A stretch of 64,000 bases of DNA from Mucilaginibacter sabulilitoris (GCF_034262375.1 NZ_CP139558.1:5146001-5210000); one strand, 5' to 3'; positions 18,920 to 28,606 are shown, counted from the first letter of the stretch. Numbers and translations: made by a program. Notes: generated by a model from the sequence alone, not told the origin.

Positions 18920-19318
18920 TTAATTATTGGATCGGTAGTCTTTTAATTTCTCTTTCATTTCTGCCTGCAATTGCTGGTATTCTTTAAACTGACTGGCGGT
19001 AAATACGGCCTTTAGTTCTTTTTCCTTGTCTTTTTGTATTGATTTCAGTTGTCTGAACTTTGACAGTTTACCGCCATCTCCCTTAATAACGGGATCAAGC
19101 TTTTGAGCGTATTTCAGGTTGATGCCCTGAACTTTCAGCATCTGTGTCGAATCGAGCTTGAGTTTGGCTTTCATCATATTGGTTTGCATTTGCGCTCGTT
19201 GCTCCGGGGTTTTATCTTTCAGACTTTGAGCCATATTTTGAGCGGAGGCCGATTGTATCATTAACATCATAAAGCAAAAGCTTACTAAAGCGGCGATCTT
19301 TGATTTTAGGGTCTTCAT
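18920..19318 (-). CDS. Small periplasmic helical protein, Spy/CpxP-like
   Basis: A 132-residue protein with a Sec signal peptide (to ASAQ). The mature part is predicted to be all helix and rich in Lys, Gln and Met (KDKTPEQRAQMQTNMMKAKL, LDSTQMLKVQGINLKYAQKL, TASQFKEYQQLQAEMKEKLK). The TPEQRAQ segment and the Gln/Lys-rich helices resemble LTxxQ/Spy-type periplasmic proteins, some of which act as chaperones. This is a resemblance by pattern and the role is uncertain. A second small secreted gene lies 55 bp upstream on the same strand. Confidence 0.65.
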   Translation of the reverse strand: MKTLKSKIAALVSFCFMMLMIQSASAQNMAQSLKDKTPEQRAQMQTNMMKAKLKLDSTQMLKVQGINLKYAQKLDPVIKGDGGKLSKFRQLKSIQKDKEKELKAVFTASQFKEYQQLQAEMKEKLKDYRSNN

Positions 19319-19373
19319 ATATTACTGTTTTTGTTTGAATGATTTATTTGTCTTTATTGTTTAAACATACTGT

Positions 19374-19595
19374 CTATGGACGCACAATTACCACACGCCT
19401 TCTTGCCACCGGGCGTACAACTACCGCTCCTACTGCCGGGCGTACTACAACACGCCTTACCGGTGTTACCACTACGGCCGGCCGCCTGATTACAGTTACC
19501 CTGCGTACAGGTGTTCTTACTATTACACGGGTTTGAGCATTGGCTGATAATGCAGTGGTAAATGCCAGGGCGATGATGAACAGGATCTTTTTCAT
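19374..19595 (-). CDS. Small secreted Arg/Val-rich repeat protein
   Basis: A 73-residue protein with a Sec signal peptide (about 1-20, ending ANAQ). The mature 50 residues are almost only Val, Arg, Pro, Thr and Ala in degenerate VRRVxVxRP units (VRTPVRRVTVIRRPAVV, VTPVRRVVVRPAV). It is strongly basic and could bind DNA, polysaccharide or the outer membrane. The coding DNA is correspondingly repetitive. No family recognised. It may be cotranscribed with the Spy-like gene downstream. Confidence 0.65.
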   Translation of the reverse strand: MKKILFIIALAFTTALSANAQTRVIVRTPVRRVTVIRRPAVVVTPVRRVVVRPAVGAVVVRPVARRRVVIVRP

Positions 19596-19664
19596 GATTC
19601 TTTTTTTATGTTTTTATAAATTTTGATTAACTGATATATAGACTATAATATATAGGGCGGGTTT

Positions 19665-20480
19665 CTACTCTTCCGGCGAAGCTTCCAAAACAGGGGTTGA
19701 ATTATCTTTTAGCCTGGGCGAATTATCCGGTTTAAACCAATCAATAAATCCCTGCATAACCAGTTTAAAAGGATTGTAACTCAAAAAGCCAGTGGTTAAA
19801 CCATAGTTTACCTTTTCGGTTTCGGGCTGGTAAGTACCAAATAGCCTGTCCCAGATAATAAAAACTCCTCCGAAATTCTTATCAATGTAAATGGGATTGC
19901 TACCATGATGAACACGGTGCGATGATGGCGTATTCAGTACCTTTTCTATCACCCCAAGTTTGTCAACCACCTCCGTATGCAGCAAAAACTGGTAAGCAAG
20001 GTTTAGCGTGTAGGAAATCGCTATAAAATTTATAGGCATGCCAAGAAGGGCTACAGGTATAAAAAACAAAGGGCTGATAATTGCCGAGAACCAGTTAAGC
20101 CTGTAAGAGGATGTTAGATTGATGTGCATACCCGAATGGTGAATAAGATGAAATGCCCATAAGGGCTTCCAATTGTGCGATATGCGGTGAAACCAGTAAT
20201 AAATAAAATCGGCGGTAATAAAGGTGAGCAGGAATGACCAGCCGTTACGCGGCAGTTGCAAAGGAGATAAATGATCAAAAAAGCCGAGTATGGTTAACTG
20301 GTACCCGGCAAACAGGTATTTAGAAAGCTGGAACCCGGCGAAAATGGCCAGGTTGGTAAAAGTTTCCTTAACCTCGTATGAGCCTTTTTCCTTTTTCCAG
20401 CTCCAGATAATTTCTGCCGTAATTAACAGGAACAGCAATGCTAAAATATAAATGCGGTATGGACCTATGTGATGTTTCAT
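19665..20480 (-). CDS. Sterol desaturase / fatty acid hydroxylase family protein
   Basis: A 271-residue integral membrane di-iron enzyme. The histidine clusters expected for the family are present: HRISHNW, HLIHHSGMH and HRVHHGSN, with further His residues nearby. Three or four transmembrane segments flank them. The family hydroxylates or desaturates lipid chains, for example sphingolipid or fatty acid C-H bonds. Bacteroidota make sphingolipids, so such a substrate is plausible but not shown. The gene stands alone with about 70 bp upstream of the next small gene. Confidence 0.9.
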   Translation of the reverse strand: MKHHIGPYRIYILALLFLLITAEIIWSWKKEKGSYEVKETFTNLAIFAGFQLSKYLFAGYQLTILGFFDHLSPLQLPRNGWSFLLTFITADFIYYWFHRISHNWKPLWAFHLIHHSGMHINLTSSYRLNWFSAIISPLFFIPVALLGMPINFIAISYTLNLAYQFLLHTEVVDKLGVIEKVLNTPSSHRVHHGSNPIYIDKNFGGVFIIWDRLFGTYQPETEKVNYGLTTGFLSYNPFKLVMQGFIDWFKPDNSPRLKDNSTPVLEASPEE

Positions 20481-20608
20481 TTTTCTTGTGTTTTTATTTA
20501 AGCATAAAATTCACGAAGAAAATAATCACATGGCCTCAATAATCAGGTGAGCCTGTAAAAGCAAAGGGTGAACTGTCATTACCCCTGCTCCGGCAATTCC
20601 AAATAGTA

Positions 20609-21049
20609 TTATCTGGCGGTAACGCCGCCCCAGTCCTCGGGTGCCAGATCTTCTATAGATTGCGAAAACGTCCACATATGTCCGCCGAGATCTTTTACGG
20701 TATATTGTCTTTCGCCGTAAGGAAAATCGGCAGGCGCATGTATAATTTCGGCTCCGTTTCTTTTAGCATGGTCATAGTGTGCTGCAATATCATGAACACG
20801 TACCAGCAGAGAGTGTAATTGACGATCTGATCTGGCTTCCGATACCATCTGCCCTTCGTTAATGGCTATGGTATCATTACCAAAGCTCAATTGTGCCCGA
20901 TGGTTACCTACCCGCCACCTTTCGTTAAAACCAAATGTATTGCATAGCCAATCAATTGTTTCGGCCACGTTAGCGTAAACCAGCACCGGGATAATGGTAC
21001 AGGGCGGCATAGTACGATTAGCCGTATAAGTATTTGCTGAATTATCCAT
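20609..21049 (-). CDS. VOC/glyoxalase-superfamily protein
   Basis: A 146-residue soluble protein with the beta-alpha-beta-beta-beta modules of the vicinal oxygen chelate fold: TIIPVLVYANVAETIDWLCNTFGF at the start and YTVKDLGGHMWTFSQ at the end. Members include glyoxalases, bleomycin-type binding proteins and many uncharacterised enzymes. The final GGHMWTF block is the usual second metal-binding segment. It sits just downstream of the LytTR pair on the same strand. Substrate unknown. Confidence 0.85.
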   Translation of the reverse strand: MDNSANTYTANRTMPPCTIIPVLVYANVAETIDWLCNTFGFNERWRVGNHRAQLSFGNDTIAINEGQMVSEARSDRQLHSLLVRVHDIAAHYDHAKRNGAEIIHAPADFPYGERQYTVKDLGGHMWTFSQSIEDLAPEDWGGVTAR

Positions 21050-21098
21050 AACCTTATTCTATTAAAAGTTGATATTAATTTGTGTTAACAGCTCCGGA

Positions 21099-21878
21099 TT
21101 ACTTGTTCATCCAGTTTTTAAACTCCGGCACACGCGCCTTGCTTATCAATACGCGTTCAGCTGGTTCGGGTTTTATTTTAACAGCAAGGCGGCCATTAAA
21201 ATAAAAATCCACTTCGGTAATAGCCTGCCGATTGATAATAAACTGCCTGTTGGCCCTGAAAAACTGCTGCATATCAATCTGCTGTTCCAGCATATCCATG
21301 GTAAACTCCATTACATATTGCTTATCGTCGATAGTGCGCGCATATACCACTTCGTTAGCGGTATAAAACCAGGCAATCTTAGCCGCTTCAACTGGAATGA
21401 GCTTTTCGCGATAATGTACCAGGAATGATTTTTTGTAGGGTTTGCTGATCTGGTTTATCTGTTCCAGCAGCAACTCTATCCTACCGGTATTGATATCCTT
21501 TTCTCCTAATGAAAACAAGTTTTTGAATTTAGTTAACGCGTTACCTATTTCCTGTTCATCAAAAGGTTTTAATACATAATCTATCCCGTTGTTTTTAAAG
21601 GCTTGTATGGCGTAGTCATTATAAGCGGTAACAAAAATTACCGGTTTGGTAATACTAACCGCTTTAAAAATATCAAATGATATACCATCGGCAAGGCGTA
21701 TGTCCATAAATATCAGGTCGTATGTTCCGACATTAAGGTTAAACCATGTTATGCTTTCACTTACCGAATTAAGTATGGCGGTAATAGCTATATCTTCATC
21801 AATAAGCTGCAGCAGGTGCGCCAGGTTACGCGCGGTTACGGCTTCATCTTCAATGATTACAATACGGGGCGATTTCAT
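21099..21878 (-). CDS. LytTR-family response regulator
   Basis: A 259-residue regulator. The receiver domain (4-120) has the phosphoacceptor Asp in YDLIFMDIRLADG and the conserved Lys in VLKPFDEQE. The LytTR DNA-binding domain (about 155-255) contains FLVHYREKLIPVEAAKIAWF and FFRANRQFIINRQAI. Its start codon overlaps the stop of the histidine kinase gene by 4 bp (ATGA type), so the two are translationally coupled. It is the cognate regulator of that kinase. The target genes cannot be read here. Confidence 0.95.
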   Translation of the reverse strand: MKSPRIVIIEDEAVTARNLAHLLQLIDEDIAITAILNSVSESITWFNLNVGTYDLIFMDIRLADGISFDIFKAVSITKPVIFVTAYNDYAIQAFKNNGIDYVLKPFDEQEIGNALTKFKNLFSLGEKDINTGRIELLLEQINQISKPYKKSFLVHYREKLIPVEAAKIAWFYTANEVVYARTIDDKQYVMEFTMDMLEQQIDMQQFFRANRQFIINRQAITEVDFYFNGRLAVKIKPEPAERVLISKARVPEFKNWMNK

Positions 21879-22897
21879 GCTTTTAAAGGTAGTTTAACAA
21901 TAAATAGATCGTCGTTTTTTTCAATTTCTATCTCCCGCTGCAGCATAATCTTAAATCGCTCATTCAGGTTTATCAGACCGAGGCCGTTGCTGCTTTCGGG
22001 TGTCGGAATTTCCCAAAGATTATTACTGATAACCAGGTAATCAAACATAATATATATTTCCACTCTTAAAGGTCTGGAAGTTGTAGCGGCATTATGTTTC
22101 ACCGCATTTTCCAGCAGCGGCTGTAAGGATAAATGCGGGAGCTTATGGGATAAAAACGGCTCGGTTACCATTATATCCAACTGGAAAGCATTTTCGAGTC
22201 GCATAGTGATCAATTGTGCGAATGACCGCAGCATGGTTAATTCTTCCTCAACCGTCACCAGATTTATTTTTGACCGCACAAGGGCATATCTGAATACATT
22301 AGACAATTCGCGCACATACTTTTGCGCCAGGTTTGGGTTTTCCCTAATCACACCTGAAAGGCTGCTCAGGGAATTGAATAGGAAATGTGGGTTCATCTGA
22401 TCCTTTAGCAATTCCAGTTCGGCGGTCATATAAGCATTTTTGAGCTGTTCATTTTCCACCTCCTTCTTTTTCCCTTCGCGCATTAAAAGTATGATATTGA
22501 TCACGATGCCCACCAATATTGTACTGAGTATAAAACGCACAAAGTACCCGCTGCCCACTACTGCAGGCAAGGCTTTAAAGCCAAAACCAAGACGCTGTAT
22601 AATACCGCCTGCTATCATACATAACAGTATAGCCATGGAGTTGTACAAAACATAAATGCTATACTTTTTTTGATCGCGGTAAGCAGAAAAGCGTCCCCTG
22701 CTGCTTAAATTTAGATAAAACATCAGGTAGCAAAAGGCAAAGTTATATAACAGCTGGAAGCTCCATTCGCCAAAATCAAAATGCCAGTAGTGCGCAATAA
22801 TACTGTTTTCGCGCAGGGCAAGCAATTTTGCCGAATTCATCATCAATGAAATAAGCAGCGAGCTATACCAGCAAATACGTCTTTCGGTTTTATCCAT
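21875..22897 (-). CDS. LytS-like sensor histidine kinase
   Basis: A 340-residue membrane kinase of the His_kinase (LytS/YehU) type. Four hydrophobic segments occupy about residues 1-145. A short linker (EGKKKEVENEQLKNAYMTAE) precedes the phosphoacceptor box LKDQMNPHFLFNSLSSL, and the ATP-binding part shows LQPLLENAVKHNA and GLGLINLNER. It lacks an extracytoplasmic sensor domain and probably senses through its membrane segments. It overlaps the downstream LytTR regulator gene by 4 bp. Confidence 0.95.
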   Translation of the reverse strand: MDKTERRICWYSSLLISLMMNSAKLLALRENSIIAHYWHFDFGEWSFQLLYNFAFCYLMFYLNLSSRGRFSAYRDQKKYSIYVLYNSMAILLCMIAGGIIQRLGFGFKALPAVVGSGYFVRFILSTILVGIVINIILLMREGKKKEVENEQLKNAYMTAELELLKDQMNPHFLFNSLSSLSGVIRENPNLAQKYVRELSNVFRYALVRSKINLVTVEEELTMLRSFAQLITMRLENAFQLDIMVTEPFLSHKLPHLSLQPLLENAVKHNAATTSRPLRVEIYIMFDYLVISNNLWEIPTPESSNGLGLINLNERFKIMLQREIEIEKNDDLFIVKLPLKA

Positions 22898-23054
22898 CAG
22901 ATAAAGTTAATTCAATATTTTTTCAATAATTGAATATTACCGGTGAAGCTGAAAAAACGGAAGGTGAATTTTAGTAAGAGGTTTTAGAAATGCGAAGAGA
23001 CAAAAGCTCGGTTTTTATTTATTTAAAGAATAACATGTGGGTGATGATCTGCAA

Positions 23055-24248
23055 TTAAGCGATTGATCTCTTGCGGTTAATAAGTACGGCTAAAAGAAAA
23101 CCGGTAAAAACCATTGCCATACTAAACGGAAAAATATACAGCATACCAAAGTGACTGGCTACCCCTCCTACCAGCGGACCTGTAAGGCCGAGAGAAAGAT
23201 CTAAAAACAAACCATAACCACCAAGGGCTGCCCCTTTGTTTGAACCAGGCACCAATTTTACAGCCTCTACACCCAAAGCAGGGAAAATAAGGGAAAACCC
23301 AAGCCCTGTTATCCCTGCCCCAACAAGAGCAATATGAGGTATATTTGCCAGCCAAAGCACCAATAAGCCCGCAGATTCCAAGGCAAGGCAAGCCATCGCT
23401 GTTTTCATTCCGCCATAGGTATCTATGGCATTGGCAAATAAAATACGACCGAGGATAAATAGTGTACTAAAAACAGATAAACACAAAACGGCATCTGTCC
23501 AGTTCAGGTAAGCATAATACAGGGTAATAAAGGTTGATATCGTACCAAATCCTAAACCTCCAAGGGTGAGACAAATGCCATAAGGCGTAACCGTTTTTAA
23601 CACTTTGAGGAAAGATTCTCTCGGTGCTTTGCTATTACCCATAAGCGCTTCTTTGTATTTTGCGTAGCAAAAGCCTATTATTGCTGCAAACATAATTACC
23701 AAGCCTATACTGCTGATACCGTAATTATTACTAAGAATAATACCCACAGGTGCACCGATAGCCAACGCGCCATAACTGGCAATACCGTTATAAGAAATTG
23801 CCTTGCTGGTGTGCTGGTCGCCAACGGCAAAAATAGCCCAGTTAATCGGGCTTGCCCCTATCAAACCTTCGCCGAAACCGGTTACCAACCGGGTTATTAT
23901 CAACAAACCTAAACTCAGCGCGACATTGGCTTTTAACCAATAAGCAGCGCATAAGAAAACACCGCTAAGGGCAAAACCAATCATGCCCATAATTACTGCG
24001 GGCTTAGGACCTTTTTTGTCGACTATGCCCCCGGCAAAGCCGCGAAAAAGAAAAGTAGTAAGATATTGCAGGCTGATCACTACGCCGGCCACCATGGTGC
24101 TATAACCCAATTGCTGATGGATAAACACGGGTAATACCCCAAGACTTAAACCGATGATAAAATAGCCTATAAAAGTAAAGGTAACAAACCCGGCTATGGT
24201 TAAGGTAATTTTTGATGAGGGAGTGCCGACGCTGGTTTCTGCTTGCAT
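23055..24248 (-). CDS. MFS transporter (YfcJ/YhhS-like)
   Basis: A 397-residue inner-membrane carrier with about twelve transmembrane helices. The MFS loop motif between helices 2 and 3 is seen in AGGIVDKKGPKPAV, and a GFGEGLIGAS segment lies in the first half. The overall look is of the YfcJ/YhhS (arabinose-efflux-like) group. The frame opens at 24278, but MQAETSV at 24248 is a more natural start because the extra ten residues are not membrane-like. The substrate is unknown. A cupin gene lies upstream behind a strong hairpin. Confidence 0.85.
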   Translation of the reverse strand: MQAETSVGTPSSKITLTIAGFVTFTFIGYFIIGLSLGVLPVFIHQQLGYSTMVAGVVISLQYLTTFLFRGFAGGIVDKKGPKPAVIMGMIGFALSGVFLCAAYWLKANVALSLGLLIITRLVTGFGEGLIGASPINWAIFAVGDQHTSKAISYNGIASYGALAIGAPVGIILSNNYGISSIGLVIMFAAIIGFCYAKYKEALMGNSKAPRESFLKVLKTVTPYGICLTLGGLGFGTISTFITLYYAYLNWTDAVLCLSVFSTLFILGRILFANAIDTYGGMKTAMACLALESAGLLVLWLANIPHIALVGAGITGLGFSLIFPALGVEAVKLVPGSNKGAALGGYGLFLDLSLGLTGPLVGGVASHFGMLYIFPFSMAMVFTGFLLAVLINRKRSIA

Positions 24249-24333
24249 AATGGCGCAAAGATAAGCAGATGAATGCACGGCACATAGTGTAAAATTAACA
24301 CTTTACTTTTTCCAAACAATTTAATGCTTTTTA

Positions 24334-24361
24334 CAGGGCCGGATACATATCTCCGGCCCTG
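24334..24361. terminator. 10-bp perfect hairpin between cupin and MFS genes
   Basis: CAGGGCCGGA pairs exactly with TCCGGCCCTG around an 8-nt loop, just past the end of the minus-strand cupin gene. There is no T-run immediately after it on the minus strand, so it may be a weak terminator, an RNA-stabilising hairpin or an attenuator before the MFS gene. Confidence 0.5.
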
Positions 24362-24367
24362 CCAATA

Positions 24368-24829
24368 TTAATTTGTTTTTTGAGGTTTCCCTGTTTTAGC
24401 GGTTTTCCATTGCAGCGCGTAATAGGTTGTGCGCACGCTGGTGGTGTTTTTTATAGAATGTAAACTGTTGGCGGCCTGGTAAATGACAGATCCCGGACTA
24501 AGTTGTTTCCACTGCCCGGAAACGAGGGCTGTTGGGTTTCCTTCTTTTACAATCAATAACTCCTCATTGGGGTGTTGATGCGGCGCATGCGCCGAGTCTC
24601 CGGGGTTCAATGTAGTTACGTGGAGCTCAAACTGATCAAGTGTTTCTGTGGGCGAGTTAAAAACATCGCGACGCTCTCCCTTTGCGTTTGGTATCACTTT
24701 AATATCTTTCCAGTCGTAAGCGGCAGATGTTAATACTTGCTGGGTATTATGCATACGTGCCACAATTGCTAAAGGGATACACATTACCAGGGCGGTGATG
24801 GTTACGAGGGTCATGTCTCTTCTGGTCAT
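24368..24829 (-). CDS. Cupin-domain protein with N-terminal membrane anchor
   Basis: A 153-residue protein with a basic start (MTRRDMTLVTITALVMCIPLAIVA) that acts as a signal anchor or Tat/Sec-like signal. The cupin beta-barrel (about 55-140) has the metal-site pattern of motif 1 in HAPHQHPNEELLIVKEG and a later His in ANSLHSIKN. It probably binds a metal and a small carboxylate or sugar. The FAD-dependent oxidoreductase gene lies 46 bp upstream on the same strand, so the two may be cotranscribed. Confidence 0.8.
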   Translation of the reverse strand: MTRRDMTLVTITALVMCIPLAIVARMHNTQQVLTSAAYDWKDIKVIPNAKGERRDVFNSPTETLDQFELHVTTLNPGDSAHAPHQHPNEELLIVKEGNPTALVSGQWKQLSPGSVIYQAANSLHSIKNTTSVRTTYYALQWKTAKTGKPQKTN

Positions 24830-24875
24830 AAATTTGGTTAATTTGATTTGTAATGATTATACGGATAGATATTAT

Positions 24876-26897
24876 TTAGTTTTTTACGGGTACCAATAAA
24901 ACAGCATCGGCAACAATGGCCCCGTCGGCACCATCATTGGTAACCTGTACATAAGCTTTTTTGCCCCGCGGCAGTGTACTGGTGCCCAATGATACCCATT
25001 CGCCAGAGGTTTGTCCAACCACTTCTATATCCTTTTTATAGATGGTTTTATTGGTGGTATTTTGTCCGTCGAATAGTTTTATATCAACAGCATTTGAACC
25101 ATGCGGGAGTTTGGCATAATAAAAGTAAATATGATATTCGCCTGCTTTTTGCACCGCAGGGATAAATTTCACATCAGCTTTAGCAGATAAGGTATCTATC
25201 AAAAGCGATGGACCATACCCGCCAACAGTTTCCCGTACCCAGTTTCCTGTTTTCACTATTCCATGCGGGTCATCATTATCAACCAGAATTTCGGGTACAC
25301 TATGGTCAGCCAGCGGATTATTTTTCAGTTCTGTTTGTAAGTGCTTAATGTCTACACCTTGCACAGTTGTTTTGCCGTTGATAGCCTGACAAGCGGCAAC
25401 TGCAGCCGATTGTCCCAGCACCATAAAAACCGGCTCCATGCGGATAGACCCATAAGCCATATGACTGGCGGATAAACAAACAGGCACCAGCAGATTAGTA
25501 CATTCCCTGCTCTTAGGCGTGATAGACCGGTATGCCACCGGGTAAGGATGAACATCATGGTACTGAACATCACCTTCATTTTTTACCATGCCGTTAACCA
25601 CAATACGCTCGGCATTATGGGAGTCCATAGCATAGGCTGCCTTTGCCACTTCATCATTTACGACTTCTTTTCCCATACAATTGGCCTGCGTCATGATGTA
25701 GGTCCCTAACATGCGCCGGGCCTCGCGCACATAAAGTTGTGGTGTCCAATGGTTATTCTCTAAATACTCATCCTTTGGGTAACCCCATTCCTGCATTTGC
25801 TTACGCAGGTGTTCCGGCATACGCGGGTCATGCCCTATAAAATAAAGCAGGCCTTTGGTATAATCTTCGTGTTCTTTAATAATTTTAGCACGGGTGTTAT
25901 AATCGCCATCAGGGTATGCATAGTTCATGCCGATCATATCGGTTGAAAAGGGCCCGTTATTATTGATGTCGGTTTTATGATTGGGCATCAGGTCCATTTT
26001 CAGGAACCCATTCAGGTCTTTTGACGGCTTTGCGGCAAGGTATCTTAACAAAAGTTCATAGCGGGTTGAATCATAATTTGCGGGCTTTGTAATAGCTATG
26101 CGATTGGACGGATCATTACTCAGGCATAATCTGAAATTATAGGATTGTATCCTTTTATCGCCTGTTCCGTTTTTAGCGAGCACATCCGGGCTGATGCCCC
26201 AAAGCAGGCCGCTCTCCGGTTTTCCGGGTATTTTATAAGGATCGATACCATCCGGAAACTGATGCTTATCTTTTAGCTGCACGCCATTCACTGTTTCATG
26301 ATACACATCATTACCTTCGCGACCGGTTGTATAGCTCACCCCGGCCTTAGCCATCAGGTCGCCCTCATAGGTGCAGTCAATAAATTCTTTTGATTTGATA
26401 ATCTTAGGTGCCGATGATTTCCTGGAAGAATTTTCCAGTTCGATGGCATCAATATGAGTGCTCGTTTTATTAACTTTTCTGAGCCTGCTGTTCAGTACTA
26501 CCTGGAAACCACCTCTTTTAACATAACCGGCAAAAATGGCTTCGGCCACTTTGGGTTCAAACGTCCATTGTTCAAATTTACCATAGTGCTGACCAACGCG
26601 GCGGTAAAAATCGAGTGCCAGCCCGGTAACTACATATTTGTTGCCTATATCGGTAAACCCCAACCCTCCGGATGATAAGCCACCCAACCGGTTACCCGGT
26701 TCAATAAGCAATACCTTTTTACCCATTTTGGCCGCGGTGTAAGCGGCAATTACCCCCGCCGAAGTACCACCGTAAATACAAACATCAACTTGAGTAGGTT
26801 TAGGTTGGGCCCGCACAAAAACTGATATAAATAGCAGCGGGACCATTAGAAATTTTGAAATAACTGAGGCAGGATTCTCAAATTTATTTAAAAACAT
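24876..26897 (-). CDS. Secreted FAD-dependent oxidoreductase with C-terminal binding domain
   Basis: A 673-residue protein. After a hydrophobic signal (about 12-30) comes a Rossmann FAD motif (VCIYGGTSAGVIAAYTAA), the GNRLGGLSSGG loop typical of the FAD_oxidored (PF12831) family, and DCTYEGDLMAKAGV. The C-terminal 130 residues (VRETVGGYGPSLLIDT, GEYHIYFYYAK) resemble golvesin/xanthan-lyase-type beta-sandwich domains that bind carbohydrate. Such proteins are common beside glycan-use genes in Bacteroidota. The substrate is unknown. It is upstream of the cupin gene. Confidence 0.85.
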   Translation of the reverse strand: MFLNKFENPASVISKFLMVPLLFISVFVRAQPKPTQVDVCIYGGTSAGVIAAYTAAKMGKKVLLIEPGNRLGGLSSGGLGFTDIGNKYVVTGLALDFYRRVGQHYGKFEQWTFEPKVAEAIFAGYVKRGGFQVVLNSRLRKVNKTSTHIDAIELENSSRKSSAPKIIKSKEFIDCTYEGDLMAKAGVSYTTGREGNDVYHETVNGVQLKDKHQFPDGIDPYKIPGKPESGLLWGISPDVLAKNGTGDKRIQSYNFRLCLSNDPSNRIAITKPANYDSTRYELLLRYLAAKPSKDLNGFLKMDLMPNHKTDINNNGPFSTDMIGMNYAYPDGDYNTRAKIIKEHEDYTKGLLYFIGHDPRMPEHLRKQMQEWGYPKDEYLENNHWTPQLYVREARRMLGTYIMTQANCMGKEVVNDEVAKAAYAMDSHNAERIVVNGMVKNEGDVQYHDVHPYPVAYRSITPKSRECTNLLVPVCLSASHMAYGSIRMEPVFMVLGQSAAVAACQAINGKTTVQGVDIKHLQTELKNNPLADHSVPEILVDNDDPHGIVKTGNWVRETVGGYGPSLLIDTLSAKADVKFIPAVQKAGEYHIYFYYAKLPHGSNAVDIKLFDGQNTTNKTIYKKDIEVVGQTSGEWVSLGTSTLPRGKKAYVQVTNDGADGAIVADAVLLVPVKN

Positions 26898-27052
26898 ATT
26901 CTAAGTTTATTGGTAGCCTTGAAGGTACAATAATTGGGCTGGTTATGGCAAATGTTTAATGTAATGAATTAGTTGCATACCAGTATTTACGTTATTTTCG
27001 TAACAACCCGATGGTATTGTCACTCTAATAGACAACCTTACAAATTAAAACA

Positions 27053-27325
27053 ATGAGCAAAAAAGAAACATTTTCAATTAACGGCGAGGCCCTGCTTGGA
27101 AAAATAAAATCACTGATTAATGAAGGCAATGTAAGCCGCATTACCATTACAGAGAAAAATGGTAAAGAGCTAATGAGCTTTCCGCTGACTGTTGGCTTAA
27201 TTGGTGTTATACTGGCACCTATTTTTGCAGCTGTAGGTACATTGGCAGCTTTAGTTACAGAGTGTACCATTACTGTAGAAAGAACAGATGATGATACCAC
27301 CAAAGACGTCCAGTCTTTTGATTAA
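27053..27325 (+). CDS. DUF4342 family protein
   Basis: A 90-residue protein matching the DUF4342 pattern: an amphipathic start, KIKSLINEGNVSRITITEKNGKELMSFPLTVG, then one hydrophobic segment (LIGVILAPIFAAVGTLAALV) and a short TECTITVER ending. The family is of unknown function and usually membrane-associated. It stands alone on the + strand and converges with the SMP-30 gene. Confidence 0.85.
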   Translation: MSKKETFSINGEALLGKIKSLINEGNVSRITITEKNGKELMSFPLTVGLIGVILAPIFAAVGTLAALVTECTITVERTDDDTTKDVQSFD

Positions 27326-27364
27326 TATTTGCCGGGCTTAAAGTAATGCCACTTTTTAATGCTA

Positions 27365-28249
27365 TTATTCCTGATCATTAAATTCAAAAGCCGGCATTCC
27401 TTTATACCCGCAATTTTTCCATACAAAGAGCGCGCCTGCTAACGGTTGATTTTTCAGGTCATCGTCAGACAGGTCTTTTTGGGCAGTAGTGATATATAAA
27501 TCAATCAGATTTTCGCCGCCAAAGGTGCAGGAGGTTACATTGGCCACCGGCAATGGCAGCGAAAATAATTGTTTGCCCGTTAACGGGTTCCATCGGCTTA
27601 CCTGCCAGCCGTTCCAGTGAGCAATCCAGAGCATACCTTCATCGTCTATGGTCATTCCATCGGGATAACCGTCTGTTTTGGGTATGGTTATAATTGTTCT
27701 TTTGCCGGTTATTTCTCCGCTTTTATTGTAGGTATAAGCTACCACTTCGGATGTTGGCGTATCTATATAGTAAAATGTTTGATGATCCGGGCTCCAGGCC
27801 ATGCCGTTTGAAATAGTGACATTACTCATTTTACGGGTAACCGGTCGATTGTTCTCCAGCATATAAACGCTCCCGGCCTGGTGTTCTTCGGTAAGCGACA
27901 TCGTGCCGATCCAAAACCTGCCATCAGGGTCGCATTTGCCGTCATTATACCTGTTTTGAGGTAAGTGAGCTTCGGGGTTTACGATCATATCAACCCCGCC
28001 GGTTTTCCTGTCAATTATTGCAAGTCCGCTTTTTTTTAGCGCAGCCAGTAAGTTTCCGCTTTTGCACAATGCAACAGCACCCACCATTTCGCCCAATGGT
28101 GCAATTTCATGCAGGCCTTGTGTTGTTTTGTATTGGTGAATTTCTCCGCTCAAAATATCAACCCAATACATAACGCCACGTTTGGCATCCCATACAGGGC
28201 CTTCGCCAAGTTTACACAGGTGGTTAACTGCAACATCAACTTTGTTCAT
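27365..28249 (-). CDS. SMP-30/gluconolactonase-like hydrolase
   Basis: A 294-residue six-bladed propeller enzyme. The metal-binding positions expected in the family are present: Glu in LGEGPVWD, Asn in NRYNDGKCDPDGRFWIG, Asn in SNGMAWSPD, and Asp in PDGMTID. The family hydrolyses sugar lactones such as glucono- or xylono-lactone. The open frame reaches back to 28378, but MNKVDVAV at 28249 fits the family start and the upstream codons are not homologous-looking, so it is preferred. No sugar dehydrogenase lies adjacent. Confidence 0.88.
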   Translation of the reverse strand: MNKVDVAVNHLCKLGEGPVWDAKRGVMYWVDILSGEIHQYKTTQGLHEIAPLGEMVGAVALCKSGNLLAALKKSGLAIIDRKTGGVDMIVNPEAHLPQNRYNDGKCDPDGRFWIGTMSLTEEHQAGSVYMLENNRPVTRKMSNVTISNGMAWSPDHQTFYYIDTPTSEVVAYTYNKSGEITGKRTIITIPKTDGYPDGMTIDDEGMLWIAHWNGWQVSRWNPLTGKQLFSLPLPVANVTSCTFGGENLIDLYITTAQKDLSDDDLKNQPLAGALFVWKNCGYKGMPAFEFNDQE

Positions 28250-28606
28250 GTTCAAATTTAACAAAACATGTTGTTTACGCCGAAGAGATAGCGCGCTTTG
28301 AAGATTAAAAGTAATAAGGTTCCTATAAAAATACCAATTAGACAATTTGTTGTTAAGATAAATTGTTAACTGTAACATGTTAGACTATAATTTATCTGAT
28401 TATCATATCCAAAACTTTCAATTCGGTATTTAACGCTTTAAAAACAATCGTTACGATATGTCGCATTTAAAAATGTCACTGCTGATTCTTTTATTTTTCA
28501 ATTATCTTCCAACTAAACAAGCCTGGGTGCTATCTACCGTTTTGGCAGCTTAGGTTTCAGATTTTTTATTCCAAAACCTTATTCAGTGTTTCCCAGGTTG
28601 TATAAC

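Noticed and set aside
28458..28553. 31-codon plus-strand frame with a hydrophobic start (MSHLKMSLLILLFFNYLP)
   Set aside because: Too short, no conserved pattern, and it sits in an AT-rich gap between two minus-strand genes. A leader peptide cannot be excluded but is not supported.
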